A stretch of 64,000 nucleotides of DNA from Glaciihabitans sp. INWT7 (GTDB lineage: Bacteria > Actinomycetota > Actinomycetes > Actinomycetales > Microbacteriaceae), in NCBI RefSeq assembly GCF_014217685.1, contig NZ_CP043653.1, forward strand, positions 1,988,419-2,052,418, given 5' to 3'. The position numbers were made by a program, and so were the translations under genes. Under the pieces are notes generated by a model. That model made no database searches. It saw nothing but the letters and a program-made list of their open reading frames with translations, and had not been told where the DNA came from. Of the stretch, positions 48,800 to 58,093 are shown in pieces; position 1 is the stretch's first letter, and every line of letters starts with the position of its first letter.

Positions 48800-49429
48800 A
48801 TGGCACGTCGCTCCCGGCTCCCCCTGGTGATGCTCGTTGCACTCGCGGCGATGCTGGGAGCGGTCGTGCCTGTCATCGGCGCGGCCGCCCCGGCCCAGGC
48901 GCACAACTACCTGGTGTCCTCCACGCCAAAGGCAGGCGAGATCCTCACCGCGCTGCCGAAAGATTTCGTGATCACGACCAACGACATCCTGTTGAACATC
49001 GACGGCAACGGCGCAGGCTTCGGCCTGCAGGTCACGGACGGCGAGGGCAAGTACTACGGCGACGGGTGCGTGAACGTCGAGGGCCCCGAGATGTCGACCA
49101 CAGCATCCCTCGGCGCCGCCGGCACGTACACCGTGACCTGGCAGGCCGTCTCGACCGACGGTCACACCGTGTCGGACAGCTATCAGTTCACGTGGCAGCC
49201 ACCCGCCGGCTTCACGCCCTCCACCGGCACGACGACGGTACCGGACTGCAACGGCACCGCCTCGGTGAACACCAAGCCCGCTGCGGGATCCGCCACCACC
49301 GGGGCAGCCACCGTCGACAGCGGCACCTTGAGTACCGTGCTGTGGATCGGTGGCGCCATCCTCGCGGTGGCCGCAGCGGTGATCGTGACCCTCGTGGCCA
49401 CGGGGCGGAAGAAGAAGCCGAGCGCCTAG
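48800..49429 (+). CDS. CopC-domain copper-resistance protein
   Basis: The 209-residue product has a signal peptide ending AQA, so the mature protein begins with His in AHNYLVSSTPKAGE, the N-terminal copper ligand of CopC. The CopC beta-barrel continues to WQAVSTDGHTVSDSYQFTW, which contains the second His ligand. A Thr/Ala-rich linker and TM helix (VLWIGGAILAVAAAVIVTLVA) anchor the C-terminus. It starts three bases after the YcnI stop. CopD is not adjacent in this window. Confidence 0.93.
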   Translation: MARRSRLPLVMLVALAAMLGAVVPVIGAAAPAQAHNYLVSSTPKAGEILTALPKDFVITTNDILLNIDGNGAGFGLQVTDGEGKYYGDGCVNVEGPEMSTTASLGAAGTYTVTWQAVSTDGHTVSDSYQFTWQPPAGFTPSTGTTTVPDCNGTASVNTKPAAGSATTGAATVDSGTLSTVLWIGGAILAVAAAVIVTLVATGRKKKPSA

Positions 49430-49446
49430 CCATACGCGCCACATAG

Positions 49447-49480
49447 CACGAAGGGCCCGGATTTCTCCGGGCCCTTCGTG
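49447..49480. terminator. Bidirectional terminator between copC and clpP2
   Basis: A 15-bp perfect stem (CACGAAGGGCCCGGA with its complement) closes on a TTTC loop between the convergent copC and clpP2 genes. No long T-tract follows on either side. Confidence 0.75.
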
Positions 49481-49495
49481 TCGTACTGGCGGTAC

Positions 49496-50161
49496 CTACT
49501 TGGTGATCGCCGGGATGTTCTTGCGCGAGGTCAGCACCTGGTCGACGAGGCCGTAAGCCAGCGCCTCTTCTCCGCTCAGGATGTTGTCGCGGTCGATGTC
49601 CTTGTTGACCTGCTCCATGGTGCGGTTCGAGTGGCGCGACAGCGTCTCCTCGAGCCAGGAACGCATGCGGAGGATCTCGCGGGCCTGGATCTCGATGTCA
49701 GAGGCCTGGCCGCGACCGGAGTCGCCCGTGGACGGCTGGTGGATCAGGATGCGGGCGTTCGGCAGGGCGAGACGCTTGCCCGGGGTTCCGGCCGCGAGGA
49801 TGACCGCGGCGGCGGATGCCGCCTGGCCGAGCACCACGGTCTGGATCTGCGGTCGCACGTACTGCATCGTGTCGTAGATCGCGGTCATCGCGGTGAAAGA
49901 GCCACCCGGTGAGTTGATGTACATCACGATGTCGCGGTCGGGGTCCTGGCTCTCGAGAACGAGCAGCTGGGCCATCACGTCGTCCGCCGAGGCGTCGTCG
50001 ATCTGCACGCCGAGGAAGATGATGCGGTCCTCGAAGAGCTTCGCGTAGGGGTCCTGGCGCTTGTACCCGTAGGCCGTGCGCTCCTCGAAGGTCGGGAGGA
50101 TGTAGCGGGCCTCGGCCGTCGGGCCGGCGAGCCCGGTCGGCATGTTGTCGTTGAATTCCAT
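49496..50161 (-). CDS. clpP2: ATP-dependent Clp protease proteolytic subunit ClpP2
   Basis: The 221-residue Ser protease subunit has the catalytic Ser in [10 protein letters not shown], His in LIHQPSTG and Asp in NKDIDRDN. The N-terminal extension ([27 protein letters not shown]) is typical of ClpP2 in Actinobacteria. It is encoded 16 bp downstream of clpP1, so the two are cotranscribed to form the mixed ClpP1P2 tetradecamer driven by ClpX. Confidence 0.96.
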   Translation of the reverse strand: MEFNDNMPTGLAGPTAEARYILPTFEERTAYGYKRQDPYAKLFEDRIIFLGVQIDDASADDVMAQLLVLESQDPDRDIVMYINSPGGSFTAMTAIYDTMQYVRPQIQTVVLGQAASAAAVILAAGTPGKRLALPNARILIHQPSTGDSGRGQASDIEIQAREILRMRSWLEETLSRHSNRTMEQVNKDIDRDNILSGEEALAYGLVDQVLTSRKNIPAITK

Positions 50162-50177
50162 GTCTCTGTGCCTGTCT

Positions 50178-50777
50178 CTACTTCTTGGTAACGGACTCGT
50201 CGGTGCCGCCGCCGCCGATGACCTCGGAGGCGAACTCCCGCAGGTGGTCGACGAAGCCGTACTCCAGGGCCTGCTGTGCGGTGAACCAGTTGTCCCGGTC
50301 GCCGTCGATGATGATCTGCTCCGGGCTCTTGCCCGTCTGCTCGGCGGTGAGCTCGGCCATGCGCTTCTTCATGTCGAGGATGAGGTTGGCCTGCGTCTGG
50401 ATGTCGGCAGAGGTACCACCGAACCCGCCGGACGGCTGGTGCAACAGCACTCGCGCGTTCGGGGTGATGTACCGCTTGCCCTTGGTGCCGGAGGAGAGCA
50501 GGAACTGCCCCATCGAGGCCGCCATGCCGATACCGACGGTGACGATGTCGTTCGGCACGAACTTCATCGTGTCGTAGATCGCCATGCCCGCGGTGATGGA
50601 TCCACCGGGCGAGTTGATGTAGAGGAAGATGTCACGCTTCGGGTCTTCTGCCGCCAGCAGCAGGATCTTCGCGCAGATCTCGTTGGCGTTGTCGTCACGC
50701 ACCTCTGAGCCAAGCCAGATGATGCGGTCCTTGAGGAGTTGGTCGAAGATGCTCGAGACCAATGCCGGTTGGGCCAT
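50178..50777 (-). CDS. clpP1: ATP-dependent Clp protease proteolytic subunit ClpP1
   Basis: The 199-residue ClpP has a catalytic Ser in [11 protein letters not shown], His in LLHQPSGG and Asp in IDGDRDNW. It has no long N-terminal extension. The C-terminus ends [16 protein letters not shown]. It forms a heteromer with ClpP2. The region upstream, to 51123, contains no gene; an inverted repeat at 51023-51073 is the only notable structure. Confidence 0.96.
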   Translation of the reverse strand: MAQPALVSSIFDQLLKDRIIWLGSEVRDDNANEICAKILLLAAEDPKRDIFLYINSPGGSITAGMAIYDTMKFVPNDIVTVGIGMAASMGQFLLSSGTKGKRYITPNARVLLHQPSGGFGGTSADIQTQANLILDMKKRMAELTAEQTGKSPEQIIIDGDRDNWFTAQQALEYGFVDHLREFASEVIGGGGTDESVTKK

Positions 50778-51022
50778 TGTTGCGCTCCATTTCAGTTTGT
50801 CGCTGGTGACGAATCTATCGGAGGCTCGGGGTCGAAACTGCCGTGTTCGCCGTGGGCAGAGCGCGCGGCGGCGGCACGGTCGGCCGTGGCGGCACAGCTG
50901 TGAGGTGAGGAGTCGTGTCTCCTGCTCGACCGCGGTCGGCCGGGCGACCTCGGACTCGTGATCACCGCTCGCATCATGTCGCGGCGATCACCCGCTCCGC
51001 CCCTCCCAGAATGCGCAGGAGA

Positions 51023-51073
51023 TTCGCCACGAAGACCACCGAATAGTGAGGCGAGACACCTTTTCGTGGCGAA
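51023..51073. repeat. 11-bp inverted repeat upstream of clpP1
   Basis: TTCGCCACGAA at 51023 and TTCGTGGCGAA at 51063 are perfect inverse copies with 29 bases between. They could form a hairpin or a pair of regulator sites. The rest of 50778-51123 holds no gene I can support. Confidence 0.6.
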
Positions 51074-51123
51074 GGTCCTGCGTTTTCGGAAGTATGGGCG
51101 GGCACCAGGGGTGGCTCGGTCGG

Positions 51124-51390
51124 TCAGTCGCTGAGGTTGTCGCTGAGGATTCCGAGCACCGTCGAGCGCGCGGCGCAGGCACGATCGCCGAGCCGGGCCG
51201 CGATCACCTCCACGAGGGACTCGAGCAGGATCACGTGCGGCACGCGCGAGGTTTGCTCGAGCTCGTGCCGGAACGACCCGCTGGCCGGGGCGACCACGAG
51301 TGCGACATCCGCCAGTGATCCGAGCGGGGAGGTGGCGAAGGAGGTGATGACGACGAGTTTGGCCCCGGTGAGCTTCACGGCGCGCGGCGC
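51124..51390 (-). pseudogene. SIS-domain (RpiR-like) C-terminal fragment
   Basis: The frame encodes KLTGAKLVVITSFATSPLGSLADVALVVAP, then RHELEQTSRVPHVILLESLVEVIAARLGDRACAARSTVLGILSDN. This reads as the last third of a SIS sugar-phosphate-binding domain of the RpiR/MurR kind. The upstream parts (HTH, phosphate-binding SxSGxT loop) are missing, and the sequence before about 51390 does not look like SIS in any minus frame. It is probably a truncated remnant. Confidence 0.55.
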
Positions 51391-51795
51391 GACCGATGGC
51401 TGGATGGCGCATTCGCGAGCGCGCTCGGCCTCCCGCCGGACGCCTTCCTTCCGATCGGCACCCGCACCGGCACCCTTCTCTCCCGCGTCACGGCTGCCGT
51501 GCTCCCCCGCATCGTCGAACCACCGGGCGACGCACCATTGGTGGTCGATCAACAGTCGATCGATGGCGGCATCGCGGTGCGCTCTGTCGTGGTCGGCCGC
51601 GCCACGGGCGCTGCGCTGCTCTACGGCGTGCGCGAAGCCGGACGGATGCGCGCGATCACGGCGTTTCCGCTGGCGGTGGCATCCGAATCCTTCTGCCGGT
51701 CCCTCGAGCAGCAGGCCCCACGGCTGCGCTACAACGCCGCGACGTCGGCGCTCGCGCCGCGGTCGGAGCTCTCGGCGAGCCTCCGCACCCAGTAG
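51387..51795 (+). pseudogene. Unrecognised coding-like fragment, opposite strand to the SIS remnant
   Basis: An open frame with good actinobacterial codon bias begins near DRWLDGAFASALGLPPDAF. It continues FLPIGTRTGTLLSRV and VVDQQSIDGGIAVRSVVVG, and ends ELSASLRTQ. Only an internal GTG (51499) could start it, so a 5' part is missing or the frame is fortuitous. Its end overlaps the convergent HAD gene by 67 bp. I cannot assign a family. Confidence 0.35.
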
Positions 51796-52643
51796 CCGAG
51801 GAATGCGGCACCCGCCTCATCGTGGATCGCATCGCCCTCGACGATGACCCGGTAGGGGCGCTCGAGGATGCCGTCCGTCGGGCGCACGTCGACGTGCGCC
51901 ACGTCGTATCCCGCCCCATGGAGGTGGTCTGCCATCAGGTAGTCGCTACGGGAGTCCCCGACCGAACGCCACAGTGTGGGGAGCGGTCCGAGGCCGGCGA
52001 AGTAGTCGAGGGCACGTTCGGCGCCCCGGTCCTTGTCGAGCAGCACCGATTCGATGTCGGTGGAGATGATCGTGGATTCCAACCGGAATGGCACTCGACC
52101 CGCGGCATCCGGAGCCGATCGCGAACCGAGCTTCACACCGACGCCCGCCGCGGCGATGAGGGCGAAGCTCGCGTCGTTGAACCAGGCCTGGGCGTGCAGG
52201 TACGTCTCGGGCGAGACGTCGGTGCGCTGCTCGACCGAGATCATCGCCCGCTTCGTCTCGTCGAAGAACATCGTGTCGGAGAACCCGTCGGCCACCAGGG
52301 AACGCACCCCGTCGACGATCGAGGCCGGCGGCGCGACGCTCTGGTCGACGATGACTTCGCCCATCCCGGCGCTCGTGATGGGCGCCCAGGAGCCACCCTT
52401 CTCGAAGACTCCGAACATGCGCGCACCCGGCATGGCCAAGGCTTCGGAGAGCCCGACCCGCATCAGCGGCGCGATCACCTCATCGCGGATGAAGGTGTCG
52501 GCTCGACCGGTGATGAAAGCGATCGGCACGCCCGCGTCGGTCAGCGCCACGAGATCACCGAGAATGCTGGGAATGCGGATGCTGCGGCTCACCGGGCTCG
52601 CGAGAGGCCCGTCCACGTCGAAGAGCAGGCCGAGATCGAGCAT
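51729..52643 (-). CDS. HAD-superfamily hydrolase-like protein
   Basis: The 304-residue product begins LDLGLLFDVDGPLA, motif I of HAD phosphatases (Asp-x-Asp). ITGRADTFIRDEV follows, then a cap region, and SVGDSRSDYLMADHLH (motif IV, Asp-Ser-Arg-Ser-Asp). This points to an active phosphatase of the Cof/trehalose-phosphatase-like kind; the substrate is unknown. It lies 63 bp downstream of tig on the same strand. Confidence 0.8.
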   Translation of the reverse strand: MLDLGLLFDVDGPLASPVSRSIRIPSILGDLVALTDAGVPIAFITGRADTFIRDEVIAPLMRVGLSEALAMPGARMFGVFEKGGSWAPITSAGMGEVIVDQSVAPPASIVDGVRSLVADGFSDTMFFDETKRAMISVEQRTDVSPETYLHAQAWFNDASFALIAAAGVGVKLGSRSAPDAAGRVPFRLESTIISTDIESVLLDKDRGAERALDYFAGLGPLPTLWRSVGDSRSDYLMADHLHGAGYDVAHVDVRPTDGILERPYRVIVEGDAIHDEAGAAFLGYWVRRLAESSDRGASADVAAL

Positions 52644-52706
52644 GGTCTTACCTCCGGTTCGACGGCGATGCGATCGCCGTCGAACGCGGGGGATGGATCG
52701 GCACGA

Positions 52707-54119
52707 CTACTTGTGGTCGTGTCCGTAGTGCTCGTTGTTGGCCGAACGGCCGTGGCTGTCCTTCGCGCCACCGTGGCTGTGGCCCTCGTGCTCGTCAGAG
52801 CCGGCACTCGCCTCGACGAAGTCCTCGTCATCGCCGGATCCGGTGACGGGAGCGGTGAACTCGGTCATGTCGACGTCGTCCCCGTTGGAGTCGACGACCT
52901 TCGCCTTCGACAGCACGATGGCGAGGGCCTTGCCGCGGGCGACCTCACCGATCATGCCGGGGATCTGGCCGTTGGAGTCGAGCACCTTGATGAACTCGCC
53001 CGGCTCCATGTTGTACTGGGCCGCACCCTGGATGAGGTACTGGGTGAGCTCGTCCTGGCTCACCTTGACCTCTTCGGCCTCGGCGATCGTGTCGAGCAGG
53101 ATCTGGCTGCGGAAGGTCTTCTCGCTCGACTCGGTGACCTCGGCGCGATGCACCTCGTCCTCGAGACGGTTCTCGTTCTCGAGGTGACGGTGCACCTCGT
53201 CGAGCACGAGCTGCGGGGGAACGGGGATCTCGACGGACTCGAGCAGCTTGTCGACGACCTGGTCGCGCGCCTGGGTGCCCTGGCCGAACACCTTCGAGCG
53301 GCTCACCTGCACCTTGATGTCGTCCTTGAGCTCGCCGATGGTGTCGAACTGGCTGGCGATCTGGGCGAAGTCGTCGTCGGCCGCGGGAAGCTCGCGCTCC
53401 TTCACGGCGAGGAGCTTGACGGTGATCTCCGCGGACTCGCCCTCGTTGTCGCCACCGAGCAGCTTGGACTCGAAGACGGTGGTCTCGCCGGCGCTGAGGC
53501 CGTCGAGGGCCTCGTCGATGCCGTCGATCAGGTCGCCCGATCCGACCTCGTACGAGATGGCGTTGGCCGTGTCGACCTCATTGCCGCCGATGGTGGCGAC
53601 GAGGTCGATCTGCGCGAAGTCCCCGGTGGTGGCGGGACGCTCGACGGTGATGAGGGTTCCGAAGCGCGAGAGCAGGTTCTGCAGCTCAGTCTCGACCTCC
53701 TCATCCGTCACCTCGATCGCGTCGACGGTGAGGGTGATCCCGTCCAGGCTCGGAACGGTGAACTCCGGGCGCACGTCGACTTCGACGGTCACCTCGAGGT
53801 CGCCGGAGAAGTCCTTCGTGCTCGGCAGGCCGGTGACATCCGCTTCGGGGCGACCGAGTGGACGGATCTTCTGCTCCTCGATGGCCTGACGATAGAACTT
53901 GTCGAGACCATCGCTCACGGCGTGGTTGAGCACCTCGTCGCGGCCGATACGCTGGTCGATGATGGGCGGCGGAACCTTGCCCTTGCGGAAGCCGGGGATG
54001 TTGACCGACTCGGCGATGTGGCTGTACGCGTGATCAATGCTGGGCTTGAGCTCATCGGGAGTGACTGAAATGCTCAGCTTCACTCGTGTCGGGCTCAGCT
54101 TCTCGACCGTGGTCTTCAC
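52707..54119 (-). CDS. tig: Trigger factor (ribosome-associated chaperone and peptidyl-prolyl isomerase)
   Basis: The 470-residue product has an N-terminal ribosome-binding domain (about 1-120, with the [17 protein letters not shown] signature loop) and a middle FKBP-type PPIase domain ([17 protein letters not shown]...). The helical C-terminal chaperone arms follow. Past the usual end there is a His/Asp/Gly-rich tail ([18 protein letters not shown] then [10 protein letters not shown]), unusual in length and His content. It is the first gene of the tig-HAD-clpP1-clpP2 region. Confidence 0.96.
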   Translation of the reverse strand: MKTTVEKLSPTRVKLSISVTPDELKPSIDHAYSHIAESVNIPGFRKGKVPPPIIDQRIGRDEVLNHAVSDGLDKFYRQAIEEQKIRPLGRPEADVTGLPSTKDFSGDLEVTVEVDVRPEFTVPSLDGITLTVDAIEVTDEEVETELQNLLSRFGTLITVERPATTGDFAQIDLVATIGGNEVDTANAISYEVGSGDLIDGIDEALDGLSAGETTVFESKLLGGDNEGESAEITVKLLAVKERELPAADDDFAQIASQFDTIGELKDDIKVQVSRSKVFGQGTQARDQVVDKLLESVEIPVPPQLVLDEVHRHLENENRLEDEVHRAEVTESSEKTFRSQILLDTIAEAEEVKVSQDELTQYLIQGAAQYNMEPGEFIKVLDSNGQIPGMIGEVARGKALAIVLSKAKVVDSNGDDVDMTEFTAPVTGSGDDEDFVEASAGSDEHEGHSHGGAKDSHGRSANNEHYGHDHK

Positions 54120-54189
54120 GTTGGTTCTCCTGCTTGCTCTTTTGTGCGTGATTCTTGGGCAGTTCTACATGGGGATCGTGCGGGTGATG

Positions 54190-54263
54190 TCGGGATGACA
54201 GGAGTCGAACCTGCGACATCTCGGCCCCAAACCGAGCACTCTACCAAGCTGAGCTACATCCCG
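54190..54263 (-). tRNA. tRNA-Pro (anticodon TGG)
   Basis: The acceptor stem CGGGATG pairs with CATCCCG and discriminator A. The anticodon stem CTCGG/CCGAG closes on a loop TTTGGGG (anticodon TGG). The T-arm contains GGTTCGACTCC. CCA is not encoded. It lies upstream of tig on the same strand. Confidence 0.95.
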
Positions 54264-54422
54264 ATGGGCCTGTCAGACCCGGTGGCCCAGCGGCGGAACG
54301 CCGAAAGGCGCCCGGAAATAGGCCTCGCCAAGCCTATCGCACCGATCCTGCGAGCTGGTTCTCGCATCCCCACTCATGTAATAAGGTGGTAACCGCGCAA
54401 TCGGCCTCGGTCGGCAGCCCAT

Positions 54423-54493
54423 GGGGATGTAGCTCAATGGTAGAGCCTCAGTTTTCCAAACTGATGGCGCGGGTTCGATTCCCGTCATCCCCT
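54423..54493 (+). tRNA. tRNA-Gly (anticodon TCC)
   Basis: The acceptor stem GGGGATG pairs with CATCCCC. The D-arm is TAGCTCAATGGTAGAGC. The anticodon stem TCAGT/ACTGA closes on loop TTTCCAA (anticodon TCC). The T-arm contains GGTTCGATTCC. It is divergent from tRNA-Pro. CCA is not encoded. Confidence 0.95.
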
Positions 54494-55039
54494 CCCATCC
54501 AGGCGTCACCCGCCCCTCGGTCTTTTTTCGCTCCTCAGTCTTCTTTCGCTCCTGGCGATCAGCGGCGAGACGTCACTTTCCGTGCCATTTGCGTGCGGAG
54601 AGAACCGGATGTGACGGCTCGGCTCTCATCGCTCCGGAAGGAGCAGTGGCAGAGGTGGCTCCGGCTGGGTTGACGCCTCCATCGGCTGGCGGCGCCCCCG
54701 CTCGCTCCGGTCGACCTCCGCACCCTTCGTCTCAGCGCACGTGAAGGTCGAAGCGTGTTTCATCGCGATGGGCCCTGAGCCCTCGACGGCTGCTGACGAC
54801 GAGGGCCTTCGTCGAGCGGGACGTCGCGCCGTGCGTCGCCCTACCGCGGCGGTGACGATCGTGCCGGCCCCGTGCGACGCCTGCCCGTCTTCGAGCGAGG
54901 GTCCTCCTCGGCCCGACGCGAAAGGTCGAGCACGGATTCCCTCCCCGATGTTTCGTTCATGTGTCGCCGAAAAACACGGGAGGTAACAAATCCGGATCTT
55001 CTCGATTTTGCACTTCTGAGTCGACGGAAAAAGGATTAG
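54494..55039. other. Intergenic region, nothing identified
   Basis: About 545 bases follow tRNA-Gly. There is a short imperfect direct repeat (GTCTTTTTTCGCTCCT and GTCTTCTTTCGCTCCT, about 54520-54553) and no frame with convincing coding features. The end of the region holds the promoter of the M20 operon. Confidence 0.6.
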
Positions 55040-55056
55040 GGTCTGGACTCTAGACC
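55040..55056. promoter_or_regulatory. Candidate GntR operator upstream of the M20 operon
   Basis: GGTCTGGACTCTAGACC, an inverted repeat with arms GGTCT/AGACC, lies 13 bases before the M20 peptidase ATG. Position between promoter and start fits repression by the FCD-type GntR protein encoded in the same operon. This is inference. Confidence 0.5.
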
Positions 55057-55068
55057 AAAAGAGGGTTC

Positions 55069-56340
55069 ATGCTGACCGAGCTCGATCACGTCATCGCGAG
55101 CAATTCCGAGCGCGCTTTTCAGTTCTTGGAAGACCTGGTGCGCGCGCCGAGCACGGTGGGTCGTGAACAGTCCGCACTCGACGTTTTCGCCGCAGAGATG
55201 CAAGCCATCGGGCTCCAATCCGAGAAACTCGCGTTCCCGAACACTCCCCTCCCCCACTCGCGCGCGGGGATCACCCAGCCCGAGTCCATCGATGCAGGGG
55301 CCCGGTACCAGTTGCTCGCCCGCACGCCCGGTGAGGGTCCCCTGAAGTTGCTTCTGAACGGCCACATGGACGTCGTGCCGGCAATGACCCCGCACCTGTG
55401 GACCTCGCCTCCCTTCACACCCGAACGGCGGGGTGGTCGCCTCTTCGGCAGGGGAACGGGCGACATGAAAAGCGGATTCGCGATCGGCTCCCTCGCCCTT
55501 CGCGCCCTCGCTGAGGTAACACCGGCGCTCTTCTCCCAGCAGCGCCTGGGCTTTCTCGCGGTCATCGAGGAGGAGTGCACCGGCAACGGCGCGCTTCACT
55601 CGATCATCGATCACGGCATCACCGCCGACGAAGTCGTGCTGCTCGAACCAACCGATCTCGGGCTCATGGTCGGTGGGGTCGGAGTGCTCTGGATCGATGT
55701 CGACGTGACCGCTCTCTCCGGCCATGCCCAGGAGGCCAACCTCAACGCGAACGCTCTCGAGCTGGGGATGAAGGTGTTTCACGGCCTGACCAGGTGGTCA
55801 GAACAACTCGCGAGCACGCAACCGGAACCGAGTATGGCGATCGGCGAGAACCCCTACAACGTCAATCTCGGCAAGGTGCATTCCGGCGACTGGACGTCGA
55901 CGGCGCCGTCGACGGCGACCTTGAGCATTCGCGTCGGATTTCCCCGAGCGTGGACTCCCGACACTGCAGAGAAGGAAGTTCGCCGCGCCATCGCCGAGCT
56001 GGTCCAAACGGAGACCGACTTCGCTTCTCCTCCCCGAGTGACTCTCACCGGTTTCCGGGCCGACGGATACCTGCTTTCCACAGACTCGCCACTGGTGAGA
56101 GACCTCAGTGCCGCGCACTTCGACGCGCACGGCACACTGCCGACGGCATTCACCCTCGGAAGCACCACCGATGCGCGCACCTACCTCAACGGGTTCGGGA
56201 TTCCCGCCGTGTGCTACGGCGCAGTCGCTCACGACATGCACGGGGTCGATGAGTCCGTGGAACTCGAGAGCATCGTCGCGGCCGCGCGCACGCTGGCGCG
56301 CTTTCTTCTCGCCCGATTCACGCGAGAGACGCAATCATGA
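55069..56340 (+). CDS. M20/ArgE-type amidohydrolase or deacylase
   Basis: The 423-residue metallopeptidase contains LLLNGHMDVVPAM (His-x-Asp ligand), GRGTGDMKSG (Asp ligand and catalytic region), EEECTGNGAL (catalytic Glu-Glu), EPTDLGL and a C-terminal VAHDMHGVDESVEL (His ligand). These fit ArgE/DapE/CPDG2-like enzymes that hydrolyse amide bonds of N-acyl amino acids or small peptides. No signal peptide. The last bases overlap the GntR gene by 4 bp, so the gene leads an operon with the ABC importer and its substrate is probably imported by it. Confidence 0.9.
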   Translation: MLTELDHVIASNSERAFQFLEDLVRAPSTVGREQSALDVFAAEMQAIGLQSEKLAFPNTPLPHSRAGITQPESIDAGARYQLLARTPGEGPLKLLLNGHMDVVPAMTPHLWTSPPFTPERRGGRLFGRGTGDMKSGFAIGSLALRALAEVTPALFSQQRLGFLAVIEEECTGNGALHSIIDHGITADEVVLLEPTDLGLMVGGVGVLWIDVDVTALSGHAQEANLNANALELGMKVFHGLTRWSEQLASTQPEPSMAIGENPYNVNLGKVHSGDWTSTAPSTATLSIRVGFPRAWTPDTAEKEVRRAIAELVQTETDFASPPRVTLTGFRADGYLLSTDSPLVRDLSAAHFDAHGTLPTAFTLGSTTDARTYLNGFGIPAVCYGAVAHDMHGVDESVELESIVAAARTLARFLLARFTRETQS

Positions 56341-57137
56341 TGGCCCCAGAGGCGGGATCGGAGGCTTCTCTCGCCGCGAACGACACCGCCGCCGCGAACC
56401 TCTCCTGGGGAAGCCCCATCGTGGCCCGGCACGTCGCCGACGATGTTGTCGACCGGCTGATCACCGCGATTGCACTCGGTCTATATGTCCCGGCACAACA
56501 GCTCCCGACCGAACGCGAACTCGCGTCGATGCTCGGAGTGTCGCGCACCTCGGTGCGCGAAGCACTCGGGCAGCTCACCGAAACGGGTTACCTCGAGGTG
56601 CGCCGCGGACGCAATGGCGGGTACTTCGTGCTCTCCACCTGGGGGCCGACGTCGGCCGAACACGTTCGCCGTCATCTGATACCGAAGTGGTCGGAGTTCG
56701 AGGAGCTGTTCGACGCCCGCACTCTGCTCGAACCGCTCATCGCCCGCACGGCTGCTCTTCGGCACACGGAAGAAGACGACATCAGGATTCAGGCGGCCCT
56801 CCAGGCCTACCAGGATGCCCCGAACCACGACGCCTCCCGCAACGCCGACTCGATGCTGCACCGCGCGATCGCGGAGGCCAGCCACAATCAGCTACTGGTG
56901 AACCTGTCGGTAGACCTTCGCACGAAGATCAGCCTGAACCTCGGGGCGGAGCCGTACACCGATTCGGTGCGCCAGACCGCCATCCACCAGCATCATGACC
57001 TCGTGCAGGCGGTCATCGAGGGAAGGGTCGACGACGCCGGCGACATCGCAGCCCTTCACTTCGTGCTCTCCGAAACGCTGATCCGGGATCTGATCGCGCG
57101 CGCGGAACGAGACAACGAGAAGGAGGGTGAGCGATGA
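56337..57137 (+). CDS. GntR-family (FCD/FadR subfamily) transcriptional regulator
   Basis: The 266-residue product has a GntR winged helix (TERELASMLGVSRTSVREALGQLTETGYLEVRRGRNGGYFV, about 58-98) after a long N-terminal extension. An all-helical FCD domain follows (DARTLLEPLIARTAAL...). The FCD pocket usually binds metal and a carboxylate ligand, often a pathway substrate or product. The gene sits inside the operon rather than outside, suggesting autoregulation. A candidate operator lies 1.3 kb upstream, before the M20 gene. Confidence 0.92.
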   Translation: MMAPEAGSEASLAANDTAAANLSWGSPIVARHVADDVVDRLITAIALGLYVPAQQLPTERELASMLGVSRTSVREALGQLTETGYLEVRRGRNGGYFVLSTWGPTSAEHVRRHLIPKWSEFEELFDARTLLEPLIARTAALRHTEEDDIRIQAALQAYQDAPNHDASRNADSMLHRAIAEASHNQLLVNLSVDLRTKISLNLGAEPYTDSVRQTAIHQHHDLVQAVIEGRVDDAGDIAALHFVLSETLIRDLIARAERDNEKEGER

Positions 57138-58093
57138 CCTCCCGCTTCGCTTTCGTCGTGCGCAGAATACTGCTCACGATTCCGGTGCTCCTCATCATGA
57201 GCATCGTGGTCTTCCTGATCATCCGGCTGGTGCCGGGCGATCCGGTGCGCACGATGCTCGGATTCCGGGCGACAGCCGCGAACGTCGCAGAGATCCGTCA
57301 CCAGCTCGGGCTCGACAAGAATCTCCTCGAGCAGTACCTGAACTGGATCGGAGCCCTCCTCCACGGGGATCTCGGCACCGACATCGTCAGCCATGCCTCC
57401 CTGGCCGAGTTGCTCTCCCAGCGACTGCCGGTCACCTTCGAACTCGCGGGGCTGTCCATGCTTCTTGCCGTCGCCATCGGCGTGCCGCTCGGAGTCCGCG
57501 CCGCCGTCGGGGGTCGTTGGGTTCGTCGGCTCACCGAGGGTTTCGTCATTCTGGGAGTCAGCATCCCGGACTTCTGGCTCGGAATCATGCTCGTGCTTCT
57601 CTTCACGGGCACTCTCTCGCTGCTGCCCCCGTCCGGCTATGTGCCATTCACCGAGAACCCTCTCGACAATCTCCGCTACATGATCCTGCCGGTGCTGACT
57701 CTTGCGGTGGGCGAGGCCGCCTACATCCTGCGCACGACCCGCGCTGCAGTGTCGACCGTTCTCGACCAACCGTTCGTGCTGTTCCTCCGTGCGAAAGGGA
57801 TTCGTCCCGGCCGCATCGTGTTCGGGCATGCGCTCAGGAACGCCGGCCCGGCCATCGTCACCGTCATCGGAATCCAATTCGGAGTGTTGCTCGGAGGGGC
57901 CATCATCATCGAGACCCTCTTCGCTCTGCCCGGCGTGGGCAAACTCATCGTCACGGCGATCAACCAACGGAACTACCCCACGGTCCAGGTGGGCGTCCTC
58001 GCCATCGCGACGACATTCATCGTCATCTCCCTGCTCACCGACCTGATCGTCGGCTGGCTCGACCCGCGTGTCTCGGACGGAGCCTCCACATGA
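57134..58093 (+). CDS. ABC transporter permease, DppB/OppB type
   Basis: The 319-residue product has TM1, RLVPGDPVRTMLGFRATAANV and QLGLDKNLLEQYLNWI, the family N-terminal block. The EAA loop RAKGIRPGRIVFGHALRNAGPA and the C-terminal IIETLFALPGVGKLIVTAINQRNYP also fit. It starts 4 bp before the regulator stop in an ATGA overlap. It pairs with the following DppC-like protein to form the channel. Confidence 0.94.
   Translation: MTSRFAFVVRRILLTIPVLLIMSIVVFLIIRLVPGDPVRTMLGFRATAANVAEIRHQLGLDKNLLEQYLNWIGALLHGDLGTDIVSHASLAELLSQRLPVTFELAGLSMLLAVAIGVPLGVRAAVGGRWVRRLTEGFVILGVSIPDFWLGIMLVLLFTGTLSLLPPSGYVPFTENPLDNLRYMILPVLTLAVGEAAYILRTTRAAVSTVLDQPFVLFLRAKGIRPGRIVFGHALRNAGPAIVTVIGIQFGVLLGGAIIIETLFALPGVGKLIVTAINQRNYPTVQVGVLAIATTFIVISLLTDLIVGWLDPRVSDGAST

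Noticed and set aside
50795-50815. ClgR-type operator near clpP1 (CGCTGGTGACG)
   Set aside because: Only partially matches the CGC-N5-GCG pattern expected for ClgR; not strong enough to list as a site.
51396-54068. 890-codon plus-strand open frame opposite HAD and tig
   Set aside because: Antisense to trigger factor and the HAD gene, both supported by motifs.
54494-55039. Additional small gene after tRNA-Gly
   Set aside because: Candidate frames of 80-95 codons have no ribosome-binding site and poor codon patterns, and no homology could be recognised.
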